This document shows, one piece after another, positions 54,938 to 63,958 of a stretch of 64,000 nt of DNA. The notes beneath the pieces were generated by a model. That model did no database searches and was not told where the DNA came from. It saw nothing but the letters and a program-made list of their open reading frames with translations. Source of the DNA: Alphaproteobacteria bacterium (lineage in GTDB: Bacteria; Pseudomonadota; Alphaproteobacteria; Micavibrionales; Micavibrionaceae); contig JAUHVY010000001.1 of the NCBI GenBank assembly GCA_030424975.1, positions 121,093 to 185,092 of the forward strand, given 5' to 3'. Both the position numbers and the translations under genes were made by a program. Position 1 is the first letter of the stretch; the number at the start of each line of letters is the position of its first letter.

Positions 54938-54969
54938 AAATCACCCGTCATGATATGGGTGATTTTTTT
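54938..54969 (+). terminator. terminator after acnA
   Basis: AATCACCC (54939-54946) pairs with GGGTGATT (54957-54964) around a 10-base loop, followed by seven T. Confidence 0.8.
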
Positions 54970-55882
54970 ATTCGATGAAGACTTCATTTTCATCGGCAAT
55001 ACGCTCTTTTGCGCATTTTTTAGATGATTCCATGATGTAGTTGAAATCTGGGCGTTCCGGTCTGTAGCGGAGCTTGTACCGGTTTTCCAAACTATCGAGC
55101 TGTGCATCAAGTTGTTCAATGCGCTCTTTTGCTTTCAATGTTTGTTTATATTCATGGGAGAATTTTTCAATTAAGCCCATGTCTATTTTTTCAATATTCA
55201 GGCCGATCATGAAGGATAGTTGGATGCCCTCTAGGAAGTCTGCTGCCGCGGTAAGTGATTGAGCGGGATTCAGGCGCTGTTCGGGCGTGCTGATGCGGAC
55301 ATTCAGGTTAAATGTGGCTTTACGATCCGGGCTTCTGACGGCAAGGCTGCACCGTCCTTCTTTTTTGTTAGAAATAGCAACGAGTGCGACGTTGCTGTCA
55401 TATGTCAGGTTGATACTTTTTCCTGCTTTGCTAAAGGCTTGTTCTGCTACAGGGATGGACTCCGAGTAATTACCTTTATGTAGGCCGTCGCATTGTTCAA
55501 TCACATCCAGAAACGGGTGGTGTTCACCGCATGCGTATAGTGATTTTCCGTTGAGGTAAATACTGACCCAACGTTGCGGATTATAGTGATGGTCATAACT
55601 GCTGAGGGTTTTTTCCCAAAGGTCTTGCCAATCAATGAGCTTCGTACGCGGGGCGATCGGGCCTGTTCGGTCGTATTCAGTAACAATTTGTGCAACCATG
55701 CGCACGGTATTGTGCATCGTGTTGCTTCGAACAATTAATATTTCTTTGGGCAAGTTTCCGGCCTGTAGGGCAATAGACATACGATTGCTTCGGGCATAAA
55801 ACTCAAGGGTTTTGCTGTCCTTATCGGCATTTTTTTCTTTAATAAAAAATTTTTCCCGAAGTAGGGAGGTGTCTATATTCAT
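54968..55882 (-). CDS. hypothetical protein with C-terminal coiled coil
   Basis: 304 residues from the ATG at 55882. A TTG seven codons earlier is possible. No signal or membrane segment. The body is mixed alpha/beta (LPKEILIVRSNTMHNTVRMV, WVSIYLNGKSLYACGEHHPF). Residues ~240-275 form a coiled coil (KERIEQLDAQLDSLENRYKL). No family is recognised. It is convergent with acnA, whose terminator T-run reaches its stop. Cytoplasmic. Confidence 0.65.
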   Translation of the reverse strand: MNIDTSLLREKFFIKEKNADKDSKTLEFYARSNRMSIALQAGNLPKEILIVRSNTMHNTVRMVAQIVTEYDRTGPIAPRTKLIDWQDLWEKTLSSYDHHYNPQRWVSIYLNGKSLYACGEHHPFLDVIEQCDGLHKGNYSESIPVAEQAFSKAGKSINLTYDSNVALVAISNKKEGRCSLAVRSPDRKATFNLNVRISTPEQRLNPAQSLTAAADFLEGIQLSFMIGLNIEKIDMGLIEKFSHEYKQTLKAKERIEQLDAQLDSLENRYKLRYRPERPDFNYIMESSKKCAKERIADENEVFIE

Positions 55883-56010
55883 ATTTTTACGGCTCTTGCC
55901 CAAGATGATTATATTTTATCTTATACAATAGCACATAACAAATATTCTGAAAGTAATGATCGCGCATGATGCAAAATTATATCTGCATATCAAGGCGTTG
56001 TTTAAATGAA

Positions 56011-56583
56011 TTAAGCGGCCATGCGTGGCTTTGGAGCTGCATATTGCATTTTAGGTGCCATGCTTAGAGCATCCAACTGACGAGCGTAATGCGCAAGGTT
56101 CTGCTCGATAACCATGCGGCGTGGTAGGTCTTCTAGGAAAGATTGCATGTCTTCGTCGATTGATGCGCGGATGTTGAAGCAGCTTGAGATTGATGTACCT
56201 GACATGCGTGCCATTGTGCCTTGGCCATGTGCTGCGATTTTACGTGTCTTTGCTTCTACATCACACATATATTCGCTGTAGCAATCCAAAGCATCACCAA
56301 GATCAATGTTGTTTAGGAAGTCAGGAGCCATTTCGCTCATTTCTGACATTGCTTCTTGCAATGCTACGCCCATGATGGCTTCAAGCATCATAGAACCAAG
56401 CATACCTTCGTCGTTTCCGTTTGATGCTTTGAAGTTTGCATTGTTTTTAATGAATATCGGGCCTTTGTAACCTTTTGCATTCGGATGAGGAGCTAAAGTC
56501 TGTAGCTCGTTCATTAAACCAGCGATCGCGCCCATGATGGCTTCTTTTTGTTGATCGTTGTTTTGTTTGTATGCGTAAGTCAT
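56011..56583 (-). CDS. hypothetical protein
   Basis: 190 residues, Met- and Ala-rich and helical, without signal peptide: MGAIAGLMNELQTLAPHPNA, GPIFIKNNANFKASNG, and MLEAIMGVALQEAMSEMSEM. Two Cys lie in DALDCYSEYMCDVEAKT and one in SSCFNIRAS. AGGGGC precedes the ATG. No family is recognised. It is flanked by AT-rich spacers on both sides and has no operon partner. Confidence 0.6.
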   Translation of the reverse strand: MTYAYKQNNDQQKEAIMGAIAGLMNELQTLAPHPNAKGYKGPIFIKNNANFKASNGNDEGMLGSMMLEAIMGVALQEAMSEMSEMAPDFLNNIDLGDALDCYSEYMCDVEAKTRKIAAHGQGTMARMSGTSISSCFNIRASIDEDMQSFLEDLPRRMVIEQNLAHYARQLDALSMAPKMQYAAPKPRMAA

Positions 56584-56774
56584 TTTATGCCCCTTTGTTA
56601 GTTCAATACTACTAAGGGCAAGTAAAAAGGTTTTTAATTATGCATAAAATTCGAAGTAATTCTTATTTTTACTTTATCTTTTATTTGTATAAAATTTTAT
56701 GTATTTTTTTGCATTGTTTTTCAATGGCTTATGTATTTTGCTCGGGGGGTGATATGACGGTTTTTTGAATTTTT

Positions 56775-56803
56775 TTGACATAAAGGCCCGTGACACTTTA
56801 TAT
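56775..56803 (+). promoter_or_regulatory. sigma70-type promoter
   Basis: TTGACA (56775-56780), a 17-base spacer and TTATAT (56798-56803) lie 57 bases before the ATG at 56861. It is one of the best promoter matches in the window. Confidence 0.65.
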
Positions 56804-56860
56804 TTCGGTTAGTATTGTTAATATTAAATCGTAAAAAAATTAATTTTTTAAAGGTGCTAA

Positions 56861-57211
56861 ATGGGCAAGAAACAAGATATTGAGGATGTTAGAGAATTAT
56901 TGAGCAATCGTGATCAAATATTGTTTCACACAAGCTCAGGTTATTCTGACGGCAAGTCGCCGATGGATGCGCGACGTTTGGATCAAATCAAAGATCAACT
57001 CGCTGAATTTGGTATTACAGATGAGAATATGACACTTGAACGTTTTGACGAAGACGTTGCACGCGGTTTGACGCATATAAAAACTGAGCCGTCTATTTTG
57101 GAAAAAGCGTTTGGCGGCTTGAAAAATATGTTAAAGGGCGGCGCGAAAGAAGACCGTTTTCAGCAGCGTCTAAATCGTATTAAGGCGGAAAATGACAGTT
57201 ACGAGATGTAA
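56861..57211 (+). CDS. hypothetical protein
   Basis: 116 residues, soluble and charged: DIEDVRELLSNRDQILFHTS, RRLDQIKDQLAEFGITDENM, and a basic end AFGGLKNMLKGGAKEDRFQQ. No family is recognised. It has its own promoter (56775), an AAAGGTG ribosome site and a terminator (57237), so it is a single-gene unit that is probably well expressed. Confidence 0.65.
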   Translation: MGKKQDIEDVRELLSNRDQILFHTSSGYSDGKSPMDARRLDQIKDQLAEFGITDENMTLERFDEDVARGLTHIKTEPSILEKAFGGLKNMLKGGAKEDRFQQRLNRIKAENDSYEM

Positions 57212-57236
57212 TTTGTCTTTCAAATAAATAAAAAAT

Positions 57237-57266
57237 AATGCGCCCAAAGTTGAGGCGCATTTTTTA
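57237..57266 (+). terminator. terminator of the 56861 gene
   Basis: AATGCGCC (57237-57244) pairs with GGCGCATT (57254-57261) around a 9-base loop, followed by T6. Confidence 0.8.
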
Positions 57267-57285
57267 GCATTAATGTGATGTGTAA

Positions 57286-57960
57286 TCAGTCAAACATGCC
57301 GTCGATATCATCTTGTGAGGCCGAGCCGCCGTCTACATCTTTCTTTTCCTTAAATATGTCATCGACATCTGCCTGTGACGATGCCTTGCGCACCTGTTCT
57401 TCGATGATGTGCTGGTCCGGTTTGACCTCAATGCCCAGGCGTTCGAATGTCGCGCTAAGACGTTGTTCGATGCTGTGGAGGTTGTTGAGCGTATTTCGTA
57501 TACGTTGTCCGGTCAGGTCTTGGAATGTGCAAGCCATCAAGATTTCCTGAATATCGTTCTTAATGCGTGATCTCATATCTTCACGCACCTTTTCGCTGTC
57601 CCAATCGTGGTCATCACTGACATAATCGACGATACGATCAGCCGCATCCAAAATGTTATTCGCAGCTTTTTCGGTGTCTTCAATAACAGCCTCAAGCTCA
57701 ACACCGGTATTTGCGGCTGAATCACCGCTTCCGCTGTAATTAATCGCGCCGAGAATCTCTAAAACTTCGCTGAAGCGACGAATGATGCCATCTTCTGCCA
57801 TATCAACTTGTTGTGCCGTTGCATTGATTTCCATTGAAATTTCATCAAAACGACGTGCAATAAAACGTTCCAGTGTTTGTAACTGTAAGTTCACTGTATC
57901 AACCGTTTGATAAATTTCTTCTTGCTCGGGCTGAAGTGTATGTTCTTTTTTTGATGACAT
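57286..57960 (-). CDS. cheZ: CheZ-like protein phosphatase
   Basis: 224 residues, largely long helices. The CheZ signature ILMACTFQDLTGQRIRNTL supplies the Asp/Gln active-site pair used to dephosphorylate CheY-P. Two copies of a CheY-binding peptide stand at the C-terminus: SQADVDDIF (195-203) and SQDDIDGMF (215-223). The same peptide type ends E. coli CheZ and begins FliM. No che or fla genes are nearby. The partner could be the single-domain regulator at 27788 or one outside the window. Confidence 0.82.
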   Translation of the reverse strand: MSSKKEHTLQPEQEEIYQTVDTVNLQLQTLERFIARRFDEISMEINATAQQVDMAEDGIIRRFSEVLEILGAINYSGSGDSAANTGVELEAVIEDTEKAANNILDAADRIVDYVSDDHDWDSEKVREDMRSRIKNDIQEILMACTFQDLTGQRIRNTLNNLHSIEQRLSATFERLGIEVKPDQHIIEEQVRKASSQADVDDIFKEKKDVDGGSASQDDIDGMFD

Positions 57961-58093
57961 GTAGTTAATACCTTATTTCTAACAAAAAAGATTCTAGCAT
58001 TTTAGCGTTAATAAAATACTACATTTTTTCTAAAAAAGAATGCGGAGGAGAACACAGCTGTATTGCGTTTAGGTGGTTATATTTAAAATAAGC

Positions 58094-59095
58094 TTATTTA
58101 GGTGGTTGGTATAGGTCAAATACATCGATAACTTCAAGGAGTTGTTCGACTTCTTTTTTCACTTCGAGCGCTTGTGACTTGGTTGTGATAGGAACGAACA
58201 TATTTGATGCTTCGAACATGTCTTTTGCATATGGGATCATCATAAAAATGTATTTTTTGCCGAATAAGCATGCTGTGAGTTGAGCATTATCAAAAACTTC
58301 ACCTGCCTCTGCCAGTTCCTTCAGAAGGCGTTCACCAACCATAAGCTCAGCTGATTCTGGTTTTGTAGAGAAAATTTGGAATTTGTCCCAATCAGGGTTC
58401 GATACGCTGATATGGACCGCGCTCATATCTTTCCAACGTGTGCTTTGATATGCTTTTACCATTTTATGATTACTGGTGATAATGGTATGCCCCTCAATGA
58501 CGTCTTCGGGGGTTTCCATTAATACAAAGATACCGTCGAAAACTGGCCCATCTTTGTTTACCTTTGAATATAGGCGCGCTTCAGAAAAAATAACTTTGAC
58601 GCCTTTATAAACGCCCATGAAGCAATCTTCGGCTTCGTATTTATCATGTGCGGGAATAACAGCTAAACGCCCTAAAATTTTGCTGCTCACGCCGCGATCT
58701 TGATGAAAGCTGAGGCCATTTAACGTTTTCGCCAATTTCGGCATAAAAACGCTCTTGTGTTCCTTGAGATAAGTTTTAGGCGGCTGCGCGGCCCAAATAT
58801 TTAGTAATACAGCAGGTATGATTGATAAGATAAGGCATCCAAAAGCAGAAATAACCTGCGCCTCCATCATGAACAGCCAACCAAAGCCGGATATACCGAT
58901 CAGGATAGATAAAATACCCAGATTCATAGAGATGAAACCGCGTTTTTGATATTGCTTCATCCGCATCAGGCGCGTTTCCTCGGATTCTTTAATCAGGAGC
59001 TCAAGCTCTCTGGTAAAGCGTGATTCGTTTACGCGTCCGATTTCGGCATCAAGTTTATGGGTGTCTTCTTGGATAGTTTGATTTTCTGCTGTCAT
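58094..59095 (-). CDS. DUF3137-like membrane protein
   Basis: 333 residues from the ATG at 59095. A GTG three codons upstream is possible. An N-terminal coiled-coil helix precedes two membrane helices (~55-73, ~80-103). A large soluble domain with the DUF3137 pattern follows: YEAEDCFMGVYKGVKVIFSE, VFDGIFVLMETPEDV, FMMIPYAKDMFEAS. The function of the family is unknown. It is an isolated gene between cheZ and the DUF455 gene on the same strand. Confidence 0.72.
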   Translation of the reverse strand: MTAENQTIQEDTHKLDAEIGRVNESRFTRELELLIKESEETRLMRMKQYQKRGFISMNLGILSILIGISGFGWLFMMEAQVISAFGCLILSIIPAVLLNIWAAQPPKTYLKEHKSVFMPKLAKTLNGLSFHQDRGVSSKILGRLAVIPAHDKYEAEDCFMGVYKGVKVIFSEARLYSKVNKDGPVFDGIFVLMETPEDVIEGHTIITSNHKMVKAYQSTRWKDMSAVHISVSNPDWDKFQIFSTKPESAELMVGERLLKELAEAGEVFDNAQLTACLFGKKYIFMMIPYAKDMFEASNMFVPITTKSQALEVKKEVEQLLEVIDVFDLYQPPK

Positions 59096-59160
59096 GTCTA
59101 ACACAATAGTATTTTGTATTTATATTGCGCAAGTCTTTTCAAATATCCCGCCTATGATTC

Positions 59161-60015
59161 TTATGATTCAGATATATTGAAATCTATATCGGCCAGTGGT
59201 TCATACCAATCGCGGATCATACCCGCTTCCTCGCGGGAGGGGTGATTGAACGGACGCTTTAATTTGCCGTTAAAATATGTTTTCACCAATTCCTGCCAAT
59301 GCATTTCTATATCTTTATTATGGTGGTTGCACCAATATTCAAACCATACGGTTCCTGCACGCACATGGGTGATTTCATCATCGTGAATGATTTGAAGCAT
59401 ATCAGCCGTTTTTTGATCGTTTTGCGTTTTCATGCCTTTTATCATTGCGGGCGTAACATCCAGGCCGCGTGCCTCTAGGACCATTGGAACAATCGCAAGG
59501 CGCGCCGCGAAATCTTCTGCTGTGCGTTCACTCGCTTCCCACAGGCCGTCATGCGCAGGTAAATCGCCATATGTCGCATCAAAGTCATTGAGCCTGCTTT
59601 CGAGCATCAGAAAATGTTTTGCCTCGTCGTCAGCAACCTTCAGCCAGTCGGCGAAAAAATCACGGGGCAGGGTGATCTCTGTTTTGTTCTTGTGTGTGTG
59701 CTCATCTGAAAGGTATGAAAAACGCGCCATTATATCCCATGCCAGATCAATAGCATTCAATTCAATATGTGCAATCGCATGCAAGAGGGCGATTTTAGAA
59801 GCCCGTGTGCCGGCCTTTCTGCGTTTGGGCATTTGGCTGGCATGTTTCAGTTCAGGTTTTTCCGGCCTGGCCGGACGCAGGGGCGTTTGATCGGTAAAGC
59901 CGACAGGCAGAGGGCTACTACGCCATAAGGCCGCATATTCTCTGGTCTTTTGTGCTTTTTCTTTGGCATTTTCTGTTTCCAGAACAGAAAGAGCACAATC
60001 ACATAAGGTTTTCAT
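59161..60015 (-). CDS. DUF455 ferritin-like protein
   Basis: 284 residues of the DUF455 family. Candidate di-metal ligands sit in helices: HAIAHIELNAIDLAWD, DDEAKHFLMLESRL, LEARGLDVTP, and IIHDDEITHVRAGT. The fold is ferritin-like, as in MiaE-type diiron proteins. The biochemical role is unproven. The C-terminal NHPSREEAGMIRDWYEPL is also conserved in the family. A single gene, with 264 bases of AT-rich spacer before the next gene and no signal in it. Confidence 0.82.
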   Translation of the reverse strand: MKTLCDCALSVLETENAKEKAQKTREYAALWRSSPLPVGFTDQTPLRPARPEKPELKHASQMPKRRKAGTRASKIALLHAIAHIELNAIDLAWDIMARFSYLSDEHTHKNKTEITLPRDFFADWLKVADDEAKHFLMLESRLNDFDATYGDLPAHDGLWEASERTAEDFAARLAIVPMVLEARGLDVTPAMIKGMKTQNDQKTADMLQIIHDDEITHVRAGTVWFEYWCNHHNKDIEMHWQELVKTYFNGKLKRPFNHPSREEAGMIRDWYEPLADIDFNISES

Positions 60016-60279
60016 TACTTATTCCTGATGGTCATTTATGTGTTTCGTGCACCAATAGGTGCATTTTTAAACTAATGACGTCAAGATTGATTTGTTTTCA
60101 AACGTAAGATGCTGATATTTATTAATGTTTTTTGTGCGTTTTTAGAGGGTATAAAAAAAACAAATTAATCATTGCTTTTCATGTTTTAAAGGCATATAAA
60201 CCGACCCGTTCCCCGGCTGCTTTCTCCCCCCACACACTCCCTCTTAAGCGGTCGGGGTTACCTTTATCCCTAAATTCCT

Positions 60280-60477
60280 TTATGGCGCAGCGTTTAGCGG
60301 TATTTCTTCAAGCATTATCGGTGCATCAGCTTGTCCGTCATCGTCGTATTTTGATACCGCCCCCGCAGCCGTTGATACGATCTTCACAGGCAGGGTAATA
60401 ATTCCGCCAATAAGTTGGCCGCTCTCTGCGCAAGAGCATAATAAAAAACAAACGCATAACATTGTGATTTTTTTCAT
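60280..60477 (-). CDS. small lipoprotein
   Basis: 65 residues from the ATG at 60477, chosen because it gives a lipoprotein signal (MKKITMLCVCFLLCSC, lipobox LCSC, Cys16). A short hydrophobic-acidic tail follows (LIGGIITLPVKIVSTAAGAV, SKYDDDGQ). A longer frame starting at 60546 adds residues before the signal and overlaps the upstream gene. No family is recognised. It lies 43 bases after the entericidin-like gene on the same strand. Confidence 0.6.
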   Translation of the reverse strand: MKKITMLCVCFLLCSCAESGQLIGGIITLPVKIVSTAAGAVSKYDDDGQADAPIMLEEIPLNAAP

Positions 60478-60520
60478 GCTGAATACGTTATCAAAATATT
60501 TGATTGTTTCCAAAAAGGAA

Positions 60521-60649
60521 TCAGAAGCTGCCGGCCTTTTTCCCAATATCTTTTGAAAATCGCTTTAAGTTATTATCCCATGTGTCGCATCCGCATAAAG
60601 GGAGGATTCCGATGCTAAGACTTAGGATGACGAGAGTGGCGCGTTTCAT
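60521..60649 (-). CDS. entericidin-like small lipoprotein
   Basis: 42 residues, read directly from the minus strand: MKRATLVILSLSIGILPLCG, then CDTWDNNLKRFSKDIGKKAG and SF. The lipobox is LCGC (Cys21). The mature part, with an N-terminal Cys-Asp-Thr and a Lys-rich amphipathic helix ending in GKKAG, resembles entericidins, small envelope lipoproteins of toxin/antidote type. A strong AAGGAAG site lies 7 bases before the ATG. It is too short for usual length cut-offs. Confidence 0.6.
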   Translation of the reverse strand: MKRATLVILSLSIGILPLCGCDTWDNNLKRFSKDIGKKAGSF

Positions 60650-60945
60650 GGCGGTCTTCCTTGTATGTTGTGGTTTCTATTTTTTTAAGTCACTTACCTC
60701 CTGTGCTTGCGACACGGACGTAAAGCGAAACAGGCAGATAGTATAAGCAGAAATAAAAGGTATTTGCAGTATGGCTGCCTCTTTAGATATATGCGTATAT
60801 TTTAATACGCCTTATTCTGTATCGCCATTTTACTTTTAAGTAGTATTAATCACTCAAATCAACGAAGTCAATTTGATCACATTCATCGTATCGAGAGCGT
60901 ACGTATTTTTGATGATCACCACGCGGTTTCATCATTTTCTGTTTT
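60650..60945. other. 296-base spacer without a supported gene
   Basis: AT-rich DNA between the methyltransferase gene and the entericidin-like gene. It must hold the promoter of the small lipoprotein. I see no clear terminator and no gene with a ribosome site. Short frames here lack coding character. Confidence 0.4.
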
Positions 60946-61422
60946 TTATTTGGGAAGTGGTATCCAGCGATTGACGCGGGATTGGTATTCCGTATAGGTA
61001 TCGCCGAATTTTTCGGTGAGGTATGCTTCTTCCGGAATGATGGTCTTGTTGTTGAGCATGTAGAATAACGGAAACAATAAGAGCAGCATGAGCGGTGCAT
61101 CGGCCATCATGCCCAAGCCAGCAAAGCCAATCATAAAGGAGAGGTACATCGGGTTGCGTGTGTATTGAAACGGGCCGTCCGTTACGATGGTTGTTGCAGG
61201 CTTGTTTGGCGCGACGTTTGTTTCGGCGTTTTCAAAGCATTTCTTTGCCCAAATTGTGAGAGAGAATGCACTGATGAGTAATATAAGTCCGAAACCGCCC
61301 CAAAGGTGACCGAAATTTACAGGGAATATCCAATCGAGGGTTATGCCTGCGCAAATGAATACCAGCAAAAGGGTAGGCGGTAGCATTGCGATCTTTGGTG
61401 CATCTTTTACGGTTTCGCTCAT
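60946..61422 (-). CDS. isoprenylcysteine/phospholipid methyltransferase-like membrane protein
   Basis: 158 residues with about four membrane helices and the ICMT/PEMT C-terminal pattern: VTDGPFQYTRNPMYLSFMIG, then IIPEEAYLTEKFGDTYTEYQ and VNRWIP. Residues RNPMY and EE..L..FG..Y..Y are the SAM-binding core of the family. The substrate is unknown (a lipid or prenylated group). It begins 2 bases after the lepA stop, so the two are co-transcribed. Confidence 0.82.
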   Translation of the reverse strand: MSETVKDAPKIAMLPPTLLLVFICAGITLDWIFPVNFGHLWGGFGLILLISAFSLTIWAKKCFENAETNVAPNKPATTIVTDGPFQYTRNPMYLSFMIGFAGLGMMADAPLMLLLLFPLFYMLNNKTIIPEEAYLTEKFGDTYTEYQSRVNRWIPLPK

Positions 61423-61424
61423 CG

Positions 61425-63233
61425 TTAGTCATCACCCATTTTAAGTGCTGCAATAAATGCACTTTGCGGAATCTCAACATTTCCGTACTGGCGCATTTTT
61501 GCTTTACCTTTTTTCTGTTTCTCCAGCAGCTTTTTCTTACGGCTGATGTCACCGCCGTAACATTTTGCCGTCACGTCTTTACGAAGCGCGGAAACGTTTT
61601 CACGTGCAATGATTTTACCGCCGATTGCCGCCTGAATGGCGATTTTGAACATTTGGCGCGGGATCAAATCCTTGAGGCGTTCACACATGGCTCGGCCACG
61701 GAATTCCGCCGTAGAGCGGTGAACAATCATCGCAAGCGCGTCGACAGGTTCATCGTTCACACGAATTTCAAGTTTCACAAGGTCATTTTCGCCATAGCCG
61801 TCAAGTTCGTAATCAAAGCTGGCATAGCCTTTTGAAATACTTTTCAGGCGGTCATAAAAATCGAACACGACCTCGTTCAATGGCAGGCGGTACACAAGCA
61901 TCGCGCGACCACCGGCATAGGTTAATTCCTTTTGTATGCCGCGTCGATCCTGACAAAGCTGTAGTAATCCGCCAAGATATTCGTCGGGGACAAGGATTGT
62001 CGCCTTAATCCATGGTTCTTCGATATTCTTAATCTTTACGACTTCGGGCATGTCGACAGGGTTGTAAAGTTCGATCTGGTCACCGTTGGTCATGTTGATT
62101 TTATAAACAACGGATGGCGCGGTCGGGATTAGGTCAAGATCAAATTCGCGTTCCAGACGCTCTTGAATGATTTCCATGTGCAAAAGCCCGAGGAAGCCAC
62201 AGCGGAAACCTAGACCAAGTGCCTGAGAGCTTTCCATTTCGTAATGCACGGATGCATCGTTCAGGCGGATTTTGCCAAGCGAATCACGTAGCTTTTCGAA
62301 ATCACCTGCATCGGCAGGATAGAATGAACAAAAAACCATCGGGATACTTGGTTTGAAACCAGCGAGGGCCTTTGCACACGGGTATTTCACATCAGTAATC
62401 GTATCACCGACATTGGTTTCGCTTATATCCTTGATGCTTGCGGTGATAAAGCCCATCTCACCGGGGCCAAGTTCGGCCAGTTCAACTTTTTTCGGGGTGA
62501 ACATACCAACACGGTCAATTTCACGTGTTGCACCATTGCTCATAAATTTAATTTTCTGGCCCTTCTTGAGGTGGCCGTCAATAACGCGCACCAAGACCAC
62601 AACGCCAAGGTAAATGTCATACCAGCTATCAACCAGCAGCGCCTTGGTCGGCTCATCACTCTTGCCTTCATGGGGCGGTGGAAGCTTGGTAACAATCGCT
62701 TCGAGGAGGTCGCCAACACCTTGTCCCGTTTTACCGGAGCAGGGAACGGCTTCATCAGCAGGCAGGCCGATAACATCTTCGATTTCTTCCTTCGCCTGAT
62801 CAATATCGGCTGCGGGCAGGTCGATCTTGTTGATGACAGGAACAATTTCATGATTGTTCTCAAGTGCCATATACACATTGGCAATGGTCTGCGCCTCAAC
62901 CCCTTGTGTCGAATCAACCACGAGAAGAGAGCCTTCGCACGATGCAAGCGAGCGTGATACCTCATATGCGAAGTCAACGTGGCCCGGCGTATCCATTAAA
63001 TTCAATTGATAGGTAATACCGTCTTTTGCGGTATATTCCAGGCGCACTGTTTGCGCCTTAATTGTGATGCCGCGCTCGCGCTCGATATCCATATTATCAA
63101 GCACCTGTTCGCTCATCTCGCGTTCTTCCAAACCGCCACAGGTTTGAATAAGGCGGTCGGCCAGTGTTGATTTACCGTGGTCAATATGGGCAATGATAGC
63201 GAAATTGCGAATATGTTCTAATTTATGCGACAT
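61425..63233 (-). CDS. lepA: elongation factor 4 (LepA)
   Basis: 602 residues, the usual LepA length. GTPase motifs are G1 AHIDHGKST (15-23), G3 [14 protein letters not shown], and G4 NKIDLPAAD. The LepA-specific C-terminal domain has [20 protein letters not shown] and ends [15 protein letters not shown]. It acts on the ribosome during initiation/elongation. It leads a unit with the methyltransferase. Confidence 0.97.
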   Translation of the reverse strand: MSHKLEHIRNFAIIAHIDHGKSTLADRLIQTCGGLEEREMSEQVLDNMDIERERGITIKAQTVRLEYTAKDGITYQLNLMDTPGHVDFAYEVSRSLASCEGSLLVVDSTQGVEAQTIANVYMALENNHEIVPVINKIDLPAADIDQAKEEIEDVIGLPADEAVPCSGKTGQGVGDLLEAIVTKLPPPHEGKSDEPTKALLVDSWYDIYLGVVVLVRVIDGHLKKGQKIKFMSNGATREIDRVGMFTPKKVELAELGPGEMGFITASIKDISETNVGDTITDVKYPCAKALAGFKPSIPMVFCSFYPADAGDFEKLRDSLGKIRLNDASVHYEMESSQALGLGFRCGFLGLLHMEIIQERLEREFDLDLIPTAPSVVYKINMTNGDQIELYNPVDMPEVVKIKNIEEPWIKATILVPDEYLGGLLQLCQDRRGIQKELTYAGGRAMLVYRLPLNEVVFDFYDRLKSISKGYASFDYELDGYGENDLVKLEIRVNDEPVDALAMIVHRSTAEFRGRAMCERLKDLIPRQMFKIAIQAAIGGKIIARENVSALRKDVTAKCYGGDISRKKKLLEKQKKGKAKMRQYGNVEIPQSAFIAALKMGDD

Positions 63234-63385
63234 GAAATTTTATACTTTAATCCCTAACAGATATATTTCGAATAGGGGAGAAGATAAGGGCTTTCGTGTC
63301 AAACGTCTATCAAAATTTTATGCTTGTAATTTTATTCGGATCGGAAAGAATAGGTATCTAACATATTGGCCATGGGGATTTTGTA

Positions 63386-63661
63386 ATGGTACGTAAAAAA
63401 TCAAATGATATGAACTTGGATCCTGATGAGCAGGAAGTTGTGGACGTGCCTCAGGAGGAAGAGCAAGGGCCCGTTCTGCGCCCCGAAAGTGAGGCACTTG
63501 TTCAAAAAGGCAAGGGGCCGCCCGTTATCTTTCTTCTTTTCTTGGTATTTGCAGTTTTAACGGCGGTTTGGAAAAAGATGGTCGTGCCGGTATTGTTTCC
63601 TGCTGATAAGGTTATAGAGCAACCGTTGCAATCTAGTCAGGGTGATCGTTCAGGGGGATAG
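63386..63661 (+). CDS. hypothetical single-helix membrane protein
   Basis: 91 residues. An acidic N-terminal tail (LDPDEQEVVDVPQEEEQGPV) precedes one membrane helix (~47-62, PPVIFLLFLVFAVLTAVW) and a short hydrophilic end. No family is recognised. It is divergent from lepA and ends before a strong bidirectional terminator. Confidence 0.55.
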   Translation: MVRKKSNDMNLDPDEQEVVDVPQEEEQGPVLRPESEALVQKGKGPPVIFLLFLVFAVLTAVWKKMVVPVLFPADKVIEQPLQSSQGDRSGG

Positions 63662-63698
63662 ATTCTGCGGCCGCTTACTACGATATTATGCGAACAAT

Positions 63699-63726
63699 AA
63701 AAAAGCAGGCCATGGCCTGCTTTTTG
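63699..63726. terminator. bidirectional palindromic terminator
   Basis: AAAAAGCAGGCCATGGCCTG is part of a perfect palindrome flanked by A-run and T-run (63699-63726). It ends both the 63386 gene and the convergent small gene at 63749. Confidence 0.8.
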
Positions 63727-63748
63727 AAACCTTAAGTACTAAACGGAA

Positions 63749-63937
63749 TTACATATCTAATCCGCTGAATGTCGCTGCCGGACCTGCCATAACAGGATCA
63801 ACACCAGACAATTGATTTGTAATGTCAACAGAAACACCATCTGTGCCCTGTGCAATAGCATGGAAAGTCTGAATGTTTAGGCTGTCTGCCCCTACACCTG
63901 CAACTGCGCTGAAATCTCCGCCATTTGATAAACTCAT
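63749..63937 (-). CDS. small Gly/Ala/Ser-rich hypothetical protein
   Basis: 62 residues from the ATG at 63937. A strong AAAGGAG lies 8 bases upstream. A GTG three codons earlier is on top of that site and is rejected. It has low charge, no signal and no Cys (MSLSNGGDFSAVAGVGADSL, AAATFSGLDM-like end). No family is recognised. The strong ribosome site and terminator argue that it is a real gene. Confidence 0.55.
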   Translation of the reverse strand: MSLSNGGDFSAVAGVGADSLNIQTFHAIAQGTDGVSVDITNQLSGVDPVMAGPAATFSGLDM

Positions 63938-63958
63938 ATATCTCACTCCTTTAGTTTT

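Noticed and set aside
60612-60746. Plus-strand frame with a hydrophobic stretch opposite the entericidin-like gene
   Set aside because: The minus-strand frame has a lipobox and a strong ribosome site. The plus frame has neither a good start nor a known pattern.
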